Positions 1 to 7,781 of a stretch of 46,242 bases of DNA are shown here, piece by piece. Under the pieces are notes generated by a model. The model saw only the letters and a list, made by a program, of their open reading frames with translations, was not told the origin of the DNA and did not search any database. Position numbers and translations under genes: made by a program. How positions within the stretch are numbered: the stretch's first letter is position 1; every line of letters begins with the position of its first letter. The stretch comes from a virus, in the IMG/VR virus record IMGVR_UViG_3300005529_001108, positions 1-46,242 of that record, one strand, 5' to 3'.

Positions 1-729
1 CTACGATTGCTCGGCACAACTGATTGCCGGTTTTGGACGCCAGTAAAGCAGGACGCTTAAATTTGTGACTGCATGGAACAGCATCCCTGTCGCCAACGTT
101 CCAGTGACGAGAAAAATGCTTGTAAATATCAGCCCAGTAATTCCAGTAACAACGGCCCCCTTTCCACCTTGATAGATGTGGTGAAGGCCGAAAATGACAG
201 CGCTGCAGATTACTGCTGGCAGAAGAGGAACGTGAAATGGGAATGTGTGCAGGTATCGGATTACGAAGCCTCGCACCAAAAGTTCTTCTGAAATCGCTGC
301 GGTCACGGCAAGCGCCGCATACCAGCGGCGTTCGATGGCAGATGCGGGAAGAACAAATCTCAGCGGGCGCAACTGCGCCATCTCAATGTAGCGTAGCTTC
401 CTGTACTTAACGGTGACCTGCGTGACCGGCAACAGCCATTGCAATATTGCGAAAAGCAGAAATACAACCAGCAGAGTCCACCACAACCACGAGCGCCGTT
501 CGAGCAACGGCTCATGAATTCCGACACCTTTCGCGGTGAACAGTGCGTTAAAACCAACGGTGGCACACGCTATGGTCGCGGACAGTGCGAGTATCGCAAT
601 CGTCTGAGCGTAATACCGGAGTCTCGCTTTCGATGTTGATGCCGCTTTGAGCGCCCGCGTGTCCCACCAGTCCCACACCGGGGAGACGACGATTAGCAAG
701 ACCGCTAGCAGATTGTCGATGCTAAGCAT
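1..729 (-). CDS. CPBP-family intramembrane metalloprotease
   Basis: A 242-residue polytopic membrane protein of the CPBP (CAAX protease and bacteriocin-processing, Abi) family. The three family motifs are visible: EELLVRGF (EExxxR, about residue 147), FGLHH (about 180) and HAVTN near the C-terminus (about 218), which together bind the catalytic metal within the membrane. Several hydrophobic segments surround them. Family members cleave prenylated or peptide substrates in the membrane or act in bacteriocin self-immunity; the substrate here cannot be told. It stands alone, with a 234-bp gap upstream and the window edge directly at its stop codon. Complete as seen. Confidence 0.85.
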   Translation of the reverse strand: MLSIDNLLAVLLIVVSPVWDWWDTRALKAASTSKARLRYYAQTIAILALSATIACATVGFNALFTAKGVGIHEPLLERRSWLWWTLLVVFLLFAILQWLLPVTQVTVKYRKLRYIEMAQLRPLRFVLPASAIERRWYAALAVTAAISEELLVRGFVIRYLHTFPFHVPLLPAVICSAVIFGLHHIYQGGKGAVVTGITGLIFTSIFLVTGTLATGMLFHAVTNLSVLLYWRPKPAISCAEQS

Positions 730-963
730 TGCGTCACACCATTCTCACGCGCATCGCCGAAATTCCGGGTTCATCGCGAATCGGTCGGAGTTTATCACTA
801 ATCTTCAAACATAGTGGGTGAGCAAACGCTTCTCACGGGCGAGCTCACCCGCCACGATTTGTGAGACGTGGAAAGACGAACCAGTCGAATTTTTTACATG
901 CTATGTGAGACAAGCGGGGCGAAAAGTAGATTCGCCGAGCCGAGCCTCCTATTTCACACACGA

Positions 964-1361
964 CTATTCGGCCGACTGGCCTTTGCTTTGGGCGATGCGG
1001 GAGATGAGCTGGAGCAGGCGCTCGGAACCGCTTCCATGTAGCAGGTCGGCCTCCTGGACCAGCTCATCGACAGAGCCGCGACGCAAAGAAATAATGGCGC
1101 CGCGCTGCAATGTTTTTCGGAACTCTTGCGCGAGTTGCCGTCGATCGGCGCTGGGGATGGAGCGGCCGAGCACGAAGATTTCGACGTTCCCTTCACGAAA
1201 TGATCCAGAGCTGCAATGCCGATTACGGAGGCCACGTAATAGCCCTCGCGTTCCAGCAACATGTGGCGGGTGCGCAGCAGAATCTTACTCGGACGCGCAA
1301 AGGATTCTTGTCTTGGGCTCTCGAGACGCGAACGCGGGGTTGAGAAGAGGAAGGAAGACAC
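964..1361 (-). pseudogene. Decayed receiver-domain (CheY-like) gene
   Basis: Pieces of one receiver-like protein lie in different minus-strand frames. The segment HMLLEREGYYVASVIGIAAL is in one frame; from about position 1190 the sense continues one frame over (EGNVEIFVLGRSIP, then SADRRQLAQEFRKTL and RGAIISLRRGSVDEL) to a stop at 964. A second break near 1300 separates a plausible N-terminal strand (TRILCASE) from the rest. The layout, a beta strand followed by LLEREGY, then a strand ending in GRSIP, is that of short stand-alone receiver proteins common in Acidobacteriota. At least two frameshifts make it a pseudogene. Start is approximate. Confidence 0.6.
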
Positions 1362-1438
1362 GGGTGATAGTTAACATGATTATTTACTTGACCAAAGTTA
1401 GTAGAGGGCTGCATAATACCGTCCATGGAAGTCAAGCC

Positions 1439-1564
1439 TCACTTCTTCTTGGGTTTGGGCGGATTCGAAGCCCGCATCTGCCGTCGCAAATCCTTCTTGA
1501 TTGAGGCAATCAGTCTGCGCGTCGGAACCCGCTTTAGCTGCTCTCTCTTCTCTTTTTCGTCCAT
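1439..1564 (-). CDS. Possible 41-residue basic peptide
   Basis: A short ORF starting with MDEKEKREQLKR and ending in KPKKK, very rich in Lys and Arg. It starts 12 bp from the GTG of the divergently read transposase, so the two could share a regulatory region. No convincing ribosome binding site and no recognised family. It could equally be chance coding in the left flank of the insertion element. Confidence 0.25.
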   Translation of the reverse strand: MDEKEKREQLKRVPTRRLIASIKKDLRRQMRASNPPKPKKK

Positions 1565-1575
1565 GGGGGTGCCCT

Positions 1576-2466
1576 GTGACCATCCTAGATATTCAGAACG
1601 TTTTCGATACGGATACCAAGTGCCGCGAACTGCTCTGCCGTTTGCGTTGGCCGCATGGCGCTGAGTGTCCACGGTGCCACGGTAAAGCTGTCGAACTGGA
1701 AACCGCGAAACAACTGTTCTACTGCAAGGACTGTGATTATCAATTCACGGTTACTGCTGGCACGATCTTTAATGATTCCCATCTCCCTCTTAATACTTGG
1801 TTCGTTGCTGTGCTGTTGCTCGTTGAAGCGCGTAAGGGTTTCTCTGCTAACCAGATGAAGCGAACCTTGGGAGTAAGTTACAAAACCGCGTGGTATCTCT
1901 GTCATCGTATCCGCGCTGCCATGGCTAGCGCAGAACGTACCATGCTTAGCGGTGTTGTCGAGATGGACGAAACCTATATCGGCGGTCGCAAACGCGGGAT
2001 GGGTCGTGGGCCGCACGGCAAGGGAAAACAGATCGTGGTTGCCATTAGGGAACGCGGCGGTGAGGTTCGTTTCTTCCGGGCGGAGGACGCCAAGAGCGGT
2101 ACTCTGGCGAAGTATATTGCCGATAACATCAGCAAAGATGTGGAGTGCATCGTAACGGATGACTTCAAAGCTTACCCCGCTGCCCTTGCGGAGAACGATT
2201 TCACCGAGAACCATTTCACCATCAACCATAGCCGGGAAGCGTACGTTAACGGGCCGATTCACACGAACACAGTTGAAAATGCATTCTCCCTGTTGAAGCG
2301 CGGCGTCATCGGCACGTGGCACAAGATTAGCGCGAAGCATCTTCCCGCCTATCTTGCGGAGATGGAATTTCGCTTCAACCGTCGCAAGCGTCACGATTTA
2401 TTCCTCGATACTTTGCGCCACATGGTTACTGCAGACCCTCTGACTTTTGAACGTCTGACGGCTTAA
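1576..2466 (+). CDS. IS1595-family (ISXO2-like) transposase
   Basis: A 296-residue DDE-type transposase. The N-terminus is a zinc ribbon (CPRCHGKAVEL then FYCKDCDYQF), followed by a helix-turn-helix region (SANQMKRTLGVSYKTAWYL) and the ISXO2-like catalytic domain with the acidic motifs EMDETYIGGRKRG and VTDDFKAY and the C-terminal HTNTVENAFSLLKRG. This order is the standard layout of IS1595-family transposases. GTG at 1576 is chosen because the protein homology begins there (VTILDIQN); no in-frame ATG fits. The reading frame is intact. No terminal inverted repeats could be found by eye on either side, and its 3' end overlaps the convergent Ntn-hydrolase gene by 41 bp. Confidence 0.88.
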   Translation: MTILDIQNVFDTDTKCRELLCRLRWPHGAECPRCHGKAVELETAKQLFYCKDCDYQFTVTAGTIFNDSHLPLNTWFVAVLLLVEARKGFSANQMKRTLGVSYKTAWYLCHRIRAAMASAERTMLSGVVEMDETYIGGRKRGMGRGPHGKGKQIVVAIRERGGEVRFFRAEDAKSGTLAKYIADNISKDVECIVTDDFKAYPAALAENDFTENHFTINHSREAYVNGPIHTNTVENAFSLLKRGVIGTWHKISAKHLPAYLAEMEFRFNRRKRHDLFLDTLRHMVTADPLTFERLTA

Positions 2467-3355
2467 CCTCCTGCTGCTGCGCCGCTTTTGTGCGTTCTTG
2501 TACAACCTTATCTACATACTTGCCAACTTCTCTCTGAGTCTTCGCAAGAATGCGCTTGTTCGATTTAGTAATCCTCTGGTACACGGTTTCGAGGTAAGCA
2601 ATATGTTGGTCTTCGATCTTTGCGAACGAACCAAGTCCGGGGCCTATCGTAACCATGTCGGTTTCTTTCCCTACACCGGGAGCCACTTCCGCGCGCTTCT
2701 TCGCTGTGTAGACAAGCAGAGCAGTATCCGATTCATTATTCATTGGGGAATGACCCGCTAACATGATTTGCGATTCGGCATGCGACTTACCAATTCCCAC
2801 GGCTGCAAACCCCGCCGTCGTAAGTAGTGCTGGCTTGTCGCCATCTAGGGCGTACAGTTGCGGATAGATGAGCTTTTCTCCGGTCTTGATGTTCGATGGG
2901 CCATCCTGATCTATTCCCATGATTATCGCTTCCAGTTGGCTATCGAACTGAAAAGAACTCAGCCTTCCAGCAAGGTCGGCAACCACTTCCGGAGACATGC
3001 TGGCCTGAGTAGCTAGAAACGTTTGTAAATCTAATCCGTGCGGGCTTAATACCTGGGCCTCAGCCCGCTCGCGCAACAAAGCACGAAATTCCTTCCCGTA
3101 GATAGAAACGACATCCCGAACGTTGACCCATGTTTTCGGATCGGCAACGATCCAATCAATGACCTGTTTGTGAACGCGCTTAAAAATCTCGGCTTGAATT
3201 CCAGCATCGCCAGCTATTAAAGCGCATATAGACGGTGTTAGCAGCCAGACCTTTGCTTGCGCTGGTTCAAACTCGATATCTCCCGCAGTCAACATTCGGT
3301 CTGAAGCGCCAATCAGAATTGACTTCTTGGCTACAGCAGCCACGCATACTGTCAA
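2426..3355 (-). CDS. Proteasome-beta-like Ntn hydrolase
   Basis: A 309-residue protein whose first 60 residues look like a proteasome/HslV beta-type Ntn fold: (M)TVCVAAVAKKSILIGASD, then RMLTAGDIEF and a strand ending in IAGDAG. TTG at 3353-3355 is chosen as start because a perfect AGGAG lies 7 nt upstream (3363-3367); Met removal would expose Thr as N-terminal nucleophile. Counting from that Thr, Asp18 and Lys34 fall within one residue of the catalytic Asp17 and Lys33 of 20S beta subunits. A longer TTG-started frame (to 3412) is less likely. The C-terminal third is helical and Lys/Gln-rich. Substrate unknown; it may be a cytoplasmic peptidase or amidase. The end overlaps the convergent transposase gene. 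Confidence 0.7.
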   Translation of the reverse strand: MTVCVAAVAKKSILIGASDRMLTAGDIEFEPAQAKVWLLTPSICALIAGDAGIQAEIFKRVHKQVIDWIVADPKTWVNVRDVVSIYGKEFRALLRERAEAQVLSPHGLDLQTFLATQASMSPEVVADLAGRLSSFQFDSQLEAIIMGIDQDGPSNIKTGEKLIYPQLYALDGDKPALLTTAGFAAVGIGKSHAESQIMLAGHSPMNNESDTALLVYTAKKRAEVAPGVGKETDMVTIGPGLGSFAKIEDQHIAYLETVYQRITKSNKRILAKTQREVGKYVDKVVQERTKAAQQQEVKPSDVQKSEGLQ

Positions 3356-3408
3356 TGGTCGTCTCCTGCGCAGTGCGGGTTTTACGGGTACCCGCACCCG
3401 CTTAACCC

Positions 3409-3636
3409 TCAATTGGCACCACCCTTCCGATGCCTAGAGGCACACTGCTCCGCTATGAGACTTTTGTCAAGTGAATAATCATGATAGTTAACCGGCTTAA
3501 CCAGGTACGCGTCGATGCGGGCGCGAATGCCCTCGACCGCCGGTTCCACCGCAGAATATCTAGTGATAACGAAAATGTCGGATCTCGGGTTGGCATTCCG
3601 CATCGCATGAACGATCGTATGACGTTTACTCGTCAC
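3409..3636 (-). pseudogene. Truncated response-regulator receiver fragment
   Basis: The frame encodes the C-terminal half of a CheY-like receiver: VHAMRNANPRSDIFVITRYS (helix 3 and strand 4) and AYLVKPVNYHD (strand 5 with the conserved Lys-Pro). The half carrying the phosphorylated Asp is missing, and after PVNYHD the sequence diverges. The only available start is a GTG inside the domain. It is therefore a remnant rather than a working regulator. It is unrelated in sequence to the receiver remnant at 964-1361. Confidence 0.6.
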
Positions 3637-3645
3637 TCACCCTGG

Positions 3646-4419
3646 CTAATAATGGTCCTTGAAGAAGCGCTCACCGATTTTGGTTCCATCGGGGAATCTT
3701 CCTTCTTTTTGTTCCTTTCGTAGCTGTTCGCGAACCAAGAGAAGAGTCGAGCGGGCAACGGACGTGATTGGGGCGCATCGCGAATACCACGACGCGAGCC
3801 ACTGGCGATGGTATGCGAAAATAGCGTAGTCCTGACCCTGTGGCTCGGGTGGGGGGACTGGGCGAGTGCTTTCAATGATCTTCAGCCAATCACCCTCAAC
3901 CTCAATCTGCCACCAGGCTGTTATATGACGGCGGTATTCTGACATGGCAGCAGGCACTTCGAACAGTTCCCAGAAGAATGCGTCCCATTTATCGATTGCA
4001 AGGTTTTCGTGAAACCATGTCCGCAGGGTAGCGGCTAACTTCGCACGCAAACCTGCCCCCGAGCGGCCGTTATAGAGTTTCCTTGCTCTGTCGAGGGCCT
4101 TGCGGCGAGCCCTGATCAGCGCAACAGCTTTCTTCAATCCCATTCCATCGAACTGATCCTGCGCCCCAACGGGCACCTTGGCAAATAAGAGAAAATCTCT
4201 GAACCGCTTTCCTGACATGCTTAGACACCGCGCCAACTGTAATTCTGTGTAGCGCGGCAGCAATGCGTCGCCTCTTCTGCCGCGCTGAAACCGGTTGAGT
4301 GCTGGCCACTCGTGAATCAGCGCCTGGACTTCAGGGTCCGCTTTGACCTGCTCAACGGGAACTTTCCCTCTTCCTGAGTTGCGACCTGGATGCTGTTTTC
4401 TTTTTCTGGAGCGAGACAT
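3646..4419 (-). CDS. Hypothetical basic protein, 257 aa
   Basis: Not recognised. The protein begins with a strongly basic tail (MSRSRKRKQHPGRNSGRGK), then has a segment resembling a helix-turn-helix (YTELQLARCLSMSGKRFRDF, residues about 57-76), an Arg/Lys-rich helix, and Trp-rich regions (WQIEVEGDWLKIIE). The C-terminus is charged. The initial ATG is intact and composition looks coding. The putative HTH and basic tail hint at DNA binding, but that is inference. It lies upstream of the receiver fragment and may mark the inner part of an element ending at the integrase. Confidence 0.5.
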   Translation of the reverse strand: MSRSRKRKQHPGRNSGRGKVPVEQVKADPEVQALIHEWPALNRFQRGRRGDALLPRYTELQLARCLSMSGKRFRDFLLFAKVPVGAQDQFDGMGLKKAVALIRARRKALDRARKLYNGRSGAGLRAKLAATLRTWFHENLAIDKWDAFFWELFEVPAAMSEYRRHITAWWQIEVEGDWLKIIESTRPVPPPEPQGQDYAIFAYHRQWLASWYSRCAPITSVARSTLLLVREQLRKEQKEGRFPDGTKIGERFFKDHY

Positions 4420-4931
4420 TGCGACGGGGTCCTCTCTCCCCCTGGGAACTGCCCCTGAGAGCGTTTTCGATCCGGCATTCGTGCAAACTCCATCACAACC
4501 GACTCACGATTGTGGAAACAGCATCGACAGCACCAGCGATTTCGGGTGCGAAGGAATTTGGTTCATCGGTGTCTCTGCGGCCACCTGTATGTCAGGTTGA
4601 TGCTGTTGTTGCTGACACAGGGAGAGATATCAGGGTCTTAATGTCATCGCAAGTAGTAGTCGCTGGGAGCTGCGCGGCATCGCTAAGCGGCCGTCCCAAT
4701 CTGGGAGTTTGATCGTTTGCTGAGCATTCTTCTGGTTGACATTGCCATTCGGAAGTGGAACTCTATAATTTAAAGATAAGCCGGCTTGGGAGAGACAACC
4801 CAATTAGTTGTAGATGTATGCGCGGCCACCCGAAGGTCCAAACCCTACTTGGAGCGGTTTGGAGCCCACTCTTAGACCCCCACCAAGCGACATAGTCGTG
4901 TATCTCTACCCAAAAATTAGGAGAAACTGGG
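4420..4931. other. Non-coding stretch between hypothetical gene and excisionase
   Basis: About 510 bp without a convincing gene. Overlapping plus-strand frames near 4419-4712 lack ribosome sites and recognisable content. The stretch holds one strong promoter-like sequence (listed separately) and a leader of about 160 nt before the excisionase-like ATG. No tRNA or second copy of the att-like core seen at 6305 could be found here. Confidence 0.5.
4742..4769 (+). promoter_or_regulatory. Sigma-70-type promoter for the xis-int operon
   Basis: TTGCCA at 4742-4747 and a perfect TATAAT at 4764-4769 are separated by 16 bp. A TTGACA just upstream (4736-4741) is 22 bp from the -10 and less suitably placed. 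Transcription would start near 4776 and give a leader of roughly 155 nt before the ATG at 4932. Confidence 0.6.
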
Positions 4932-5162
4932 ATGATCTTGTCCCCGTGGTTAACTGCTGCGGAGGCCAGCGCTTATTTGAAGATCCCCCGCCGCACGTTG
5001 CTTGAGTGGGTCCGTCGTGGTCAGATCCAAGCTTTCAAGTTGTCCGGAACCAAGCGGCACATCTGGCGGTTCAAGCAGGAGGATCTCGATTCCGCCTTGG
5101 TCACAACCGCGCCGCAAACGATTAAGGTGCTACAATCCCGCACGTCATCCGCGGTCCACTAG
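4932..5162 (+). CDS. Excisionase-like HTH (MerR/HTH_17) protein
   Basis: A 76-residue winged-HTH protein: LTAAEASAYLKIPRRTLLEW (helix-turn-helix), then VRRGQIQAFKLSGTKRHIWR (wing) and FKQEDLDSAL. This is the helix_turn_helix_17/excisionase pattern, used both for recombination directionality factors and small regulators. ATG at 4932 is preceded by AGGAG (4919-4923). It sits directly before the integrase: its TAG (5160-5162) overlaps the integrase ribosome site AGGAGG. The lambda-like xis-int arrangement suggests it directs excision by bending DNA at att. Confidence 0.8.
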   Translation: MILSPWLTAAEASAYLKIPRRTLLEWVRRGQIQAFKLSGTKRHIWRFKQEDLDSALVTTAPQTIKVLQSRTSSAVH

Positions 5163-5169
5163 GAGGAAT

Positions 5170-6291
5170 ATGAAAAGGACCGCAAAGCACGGGCGTGGTT
5201 CGCTAGTGTACGACACACGCAGGAACGTATGGCAGTATTTCTGGTACGAAGCTGGGAAGAGGCACTCGAAAGTCCTCGGTACCAGACTCGATTACCCAAC
5301 CAAAGCAAGCTGTTGGCGAACCATTGAGGCCGAACATCCACCTCTCGTCACAACGACGGAGCAACCCACGCTGAGAGAAGTGGCTGAGCGTTTTAAGGCG
5401 GAAAGAATGTCGAACCGGCATTCGCACCGGCGCGTCAGCTGCAGCTTTCTCAAGAATCATGTACTTCCACGCTGGGGTGCAACGCCGATTGACCGGGTTC
5501 AGGCACGGGAGGTGGAGCTTTGGCTGAAAGCCACCAGCCTTCAACCGAAAACGAAAGCTCACCTGCGCAGCATACTGTCTTCTCTGATTGACTTCGCTAT
5601 GTGGTCGAACCTAATTCCGGCGAAACTCAATCCGATGAGCTTGGTGCGGATCCAGGGCGTCAGTAAACGGGCTCGGAAGCCACGCATTCTAACCGTCGAT
5701 GAGTTCCATCAGCTCGTTGATCAAATGCGCGAGCCGTCTCGAACGATTGCTCTCGTCTGTGTTTGCCTCGGCTTGAGAATCAGTGAAGCCTTAGCTCTGC
5801 GCTGGGAGGATGTTGATTGGCTTGGCTCAAAGCTCAGCGTTCGGCGAGCTATCGTCGAACAACATGTGGATGAGCCGAAGACTGCCGGCTCGACTGCAAC
5901 GTTTCCATTGTCGGCTGAGCTGTTGTCCAAGCTGCAGCTCTGGCGGCGGTCGACGGAGTTTTCTGCTGACAGCGACTGGATGTTTGCTTCCCCGGTGAAG
6001 ATCGGCCGCTTGCCGTACTCCTACACGGGCGTGTGGCGAGTGCTGCAGGAGGCCGCGCGAAAAGCAAATCTGGGCAAGCTGGGTACGCACTCGTTTCGGC
6101 ACACCTACCGCAGCTGGCTGGGGTCAGTCGGGACACCACTCGAGGTGCAACAAAAGGCGATGCGCCACACCGACCTGCGCACGACCATGATTTACGGGAG
6201 TGTGGAGGATGGGAGAATCGACGAGGCTTTGGAGAAGGTTTCGAGCTTGGTTTTCGCCAACAGCACGCAAACAGCACGCAGGAGCTCGTAA
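5170..6291 (+). CDS. int: Tyrosine recombinase / integrase
   Basis: A 373-residue phage-type integrase. An N-terminal arm-binding-like domain (GSLVYDTRRNVWQYFWYEAG) is followed by a SAM-like core-binding domain (about 65-160) and the catalytic domain. Catalytic residues are visible: Arg in LGLRISEALALRW (about 203), a Lys in the beta hairpin DEPKTAGS (about 237), His and Arg in THSFRHTYRS (about 307 and 310), His in AMRHTDLRTT (about 333) and the Tyr nucleophile in MIYGSV (about 342). ATG at 5170 follows AGGAGG and is preferred over upstream starts within the excisionase gene. It reads toward the att-like site at 6305, as lambda int reads toward attP. Intact. Confidence 0.92.
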   Translation: MKRTAKHGRGSLVYDTRRNVWQYFWYEAGKRHSKVLGTRLDYPTKASCWRTIEAEHPPLVTTTEQPTLREVAERFKAERMSNRHSHRRVSCSFLKNHVLPRWGATPIDRVQAREVELWLKATSLQPKTKAHLRSILSSLIDFAMWSNLIPAKLNPMSLVRIQGVSKRARKPRILTVDEFHQLVDQMREPSRTIALVCVCLGLRISEALALRWEDVDWLGSKLSVRRAIVEQHVDEPKTAGSTATFPLSAELLSKLQLWRRSTEFSADSDWMFASPVKIGRLPYSYTGVWRVLQEAARKANLGKLGTHSFRHTYRSWLGSVGTPLEVQQKAMRHTDLRTTMIYGSVEDGRIDEALEKVSSLVFANSTQTARRSS

Positions 6292-6304
6292 CCTGTTGAA
6301 AATA

Positions 6305-6321
6305 TGGCTCCTCAGGTAGGA
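6305..6321. other. Probable att core (tRNA 3'-end identity segment)
   Basis: The 17 nt TGGCTCCTCAGGTAGGA are the reverse complement of TCCTACCTGAGGAGCCA, which has the form of the 3' end of a tRNA (second half of the T stem, acceptor stem and CCA; closest to bacterial tRNA-Asn from memory). It lies 13 bp beyond the integrase stop. The adjoining bases to about 6339 resemble a T arm and a tRNA 5' end with the middle deleted, so no intact tRNA is present. The same stretch can also fold as a GGCTCC/GGAGCC hairpin, an alternative explanation. Confidence 0.5.
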
Positions 6322-6423
6322 ATCTAAGCTACTGGAGCCTCTGTACGACAGTCCAGCCTGTGTTTTACAGCCTGAAATCAGCATTTGCACCTCTCTCCTT
6401 CGTTCCGAATGTTTGCCCGGCCT

Positions 6424-6452
6424 GACGGATTTCGCCCGAAATTCCGTCTTTT
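6424..6452 (+). terminator. Rho-independent terminator after integrase
   Basis: GACGGATTTCG (6424-6434) pairs with CGAAATTCCGTC (6437-6448), one bulged T, followed at once by TTTT. This fits an intrinsic terminator for the rightward xis-int transcript, 130 bp beyond the stop codon. Confidence 0.65.
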
Positions 6453-6542
6453 CCGTCTTTCAGATTCTGCCTCACGAGAGGGTGTTTGACACGATTTCCT
6501 TTCTGGAAATAAAAAGGCTTCCACTCGAACAGCCTCAGCCAC

Positions 6543-6559
6543 ACCAACGTAACGTTGGT
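6543..6559. promoter_or_regulatory. Perfect inverted repeat, operator-like
   Basis: ACCAACGT-A-ACGTTGGT is a perfect 8+1+8 palindrome, 66 bp upstream of the small membrane-protein gene. Its symmetry and position suit binding of a dimeric repressor; the regulator is unknown. Confidence 0.4.
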
Positions 6560-6625
6560 CTATATGGCAATGTGGGCCACACTAGGAGGTTCGGAGAAGG
6601 CCATCGGTGAACAGGAGAAGTAACA

Positions 6626-6832
6626 ATGCCACTACCTAGGTGGTTCATCCTTCTAATTGGGTTAGTGCTGCTTGTCTGCTTCGCCTGGAGTGCTGGATTC
6701 ATCGCGACGTTCCATCTCATTCTCGGGATCGCAGTGTTCATGGCTCTCGTCGTTCTTACTGTTTCGCTTGTCGCTCTGGTATTCCGGACTTTGTTGAAAG
6801 TGCTATCCAAACTCGCAGTTAATCGAACGTAG
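6626..6832 (+). CDS. Small membrane protein, 68 aa
   Basis: A 68-residue very hydrophobic protein with two predicted membrane spans (FILLIGLVLLVCFAWSAGF and a second run from about residue 27 to 60 rich in Leu, Val and Ala) and a short basic C-terminus. AGGAG at 6613-6617, 8 nt before the ATG, is a good ribosome site. No family recognised. It is followed by the lipoprotein gene on the same strand, so the two may be co-transcribed, giving a small envelope module. Possible roles such as phage-encoded envelope modification are guesses. Confidence 0.6.
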   Translation: MPLPRWFILLIGLVLLVCFAWSAGFIATFHLILGIAVFMALVVLTVSLVALVFRTLLKVLSKLAVNRT

Positions 6833-6836
6833 AAGG

Positions 6837-6861
6837 TGCGAAGCTCCTGTAAGGAAGCACA
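6837..6861 (+). repeat. Structured 25-nt repeat, copy 1
   Basis: TGCGAAGCTCCTGTAAGGAAGCACA-type sequence just before the lipoprotein gene; 21 of 25 positions match copy 2 at 7782-7806. GTGC (6836-6839) can pair with GCAC (6857-6860) around TCC-TGTAA-GGA. Confidence 0.45.
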
Positions 6862-6908
6862 CCTGGTCCATGGAGTTCTGTTGTACGAACAGGTTGGAGA
6901 AATAGATT

Positions 6909-7667
6909 ATGAAACGCATTCTGGTGTTACTCGCCTTGGTGGGCTGCGTCGGCTGCACGAAGTACACGCCATTCGCGAACAGTCCGCAGGCGCATTTGGA
7001 TATGGGCGGACATCTCCCGTTGAATGTTCAAAATCACCTCAGGCCGATGTACCGCTCGTGCACGCCTGACGAGCTTGTGGACTTGAAGACGGTTGATCAA
7101 ATAGAGCAGCGTGAGTTCAAGTGCTCGGCCATAATCATCCAGCACGAGGACTGGGTTCATCTTATCAACTGGGAAGCACCAGCCGATCGCGTGGGACAGG
7201 CGCAGGGTGCTCTTGCCGCTGGATTAGCCGCGCTCCGTGCCGCACAGAAGTACAAGATTGCGACGGGGACACTCGAAGGGGCGGGTCGGAGCGAGGCGAC
7301 GTGGCAGACGAATGCTTTCCAATTCTGCGAAGTCCACCCAACGGACGCGGACGCGATGAACTGGGAGAAGGGCAAGTGCTGGAATACACCCAAGTCTGTG
7401 GCAGAGGTCAAGCCACCGAAACAGCAGCTAACTCCTCCTCCTCCGGACACGAACGAAGCGCACGATGACGAGTGGGAATACTCTTATTTCCTCGCGCACG
7501 GTAACGAACTCTACGCAACTCCGGGTACGAATCAGCCCAGGTTGTTTAGAAACAAGGACGACGCTACCAAGGTACTTGCCGGGTTGGGTAATGATTGGAC
7601 ACTCCAGTCTTGCGACATGCACTGCCAAAACCTAGATTCGCGCTTTTCTAATGCGGATTGGCGTTGA
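6909..7667 (+). CDS. Predicted lipoprotein, 252 aa
   Basis: The start MKRILVLLALVGCVGCTK is a lipoprotein signal peptide: basic n-region, hydrophobic core and a lipobox LVGC with Cys13 as the likely lipidated residue (Cys16 is an alternative). The mature part has an Ala-rich helix (GALAAGLAALRAAQ), several Cys residues that could form disulfides outside the cytoplasm, a Pro-rich linker (QQLTPPPPD) and a C-terminal domain with paired cysteines (SCDMHCQNL). A GGAG ribosome site precedes the ATG. No family recognised. Placement beside a small membrane protein suggests an envelope function, perhaps surface exclusion, but nothing in the sequence shows it. Confidence 0.7.
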   Translation: MKRILVLLALVGCVGCTKYTPFANSPQAHLDMGGHLPLNVQNHLRPMYRSCTPDELVDLKTVDQIEQREFKCSAIIIQHEDWVHLINWEAPADRVGQAQGALAAGLAALRAAQKYKIATGTLEGAGRSEATWQTNAFQFCEVHPTDADAMNWEKGKCWNTPKSVAEVKPPKQQLTPPPPDTNEAHDDEWEYSYFLAHGNELYATPGTNQPRLFRNKDDATKVLAGLGNDWTLQSCDMHCQNLDSRFSNADWR

Positions 7668-7693
7668 CGGAAACCGCGCCCGAAAATTTCGTC
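7666..7693 (+). terminator. Weak hairpin after lipoprotein gene
   Basis: GACGGAAA at the stop codon can pair with TTTCGTC (7687-7693), followed by TCTTC. It resembles the terminator at 6424-6452 but is weaker. The remainder to 7880 holds repeat copy 2 and two GGGCTAGAA words (about 7822 and 7835), with no gene. Confidence 0.3.
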
Positions 7694-7781
7694 TCTTCAC
7701 GCAAGAGTCAAACCGCCGACGCCAGCCTTTTCAGGGGAACCCGAAGCTGTACTTGCAGTGACTTACAAGGACGTGGAAGGC

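Noticed and set aside
816-850. GGGTGAGC ... GCTCACCC inverted repeat near the protease gene
   Set aside because: Stem of 8 bp with a 19-nt loop and no T run; too weak and wrongly placed for a terminator and not clearly an operator.
818-1504. 228-residue plus-strand frame
   Set aside because: It runs opposite the decayed receiver gene, is Ser/Arg-rich without structure, and has no ribosome site.
1585-2394. 269-residue minus-strand frame opposite the transposase
   Set aside because: Shadow of an intact IS1595 transposase with clear zinc ribbon and DDE motifs.
4419-4712. 97-residue plus-strand frame near the excisionase region
   Set aside because: No ribosome site, no recognisable content, and several overlapping alternatives of equal length.
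6305-6339. Intact tRNA gene downstream of the integrase
   Set aside because: Only the 3' end and a few bases resembling a 5' end are present; D and anticodon arms are missing, so it is at most an att remnant.
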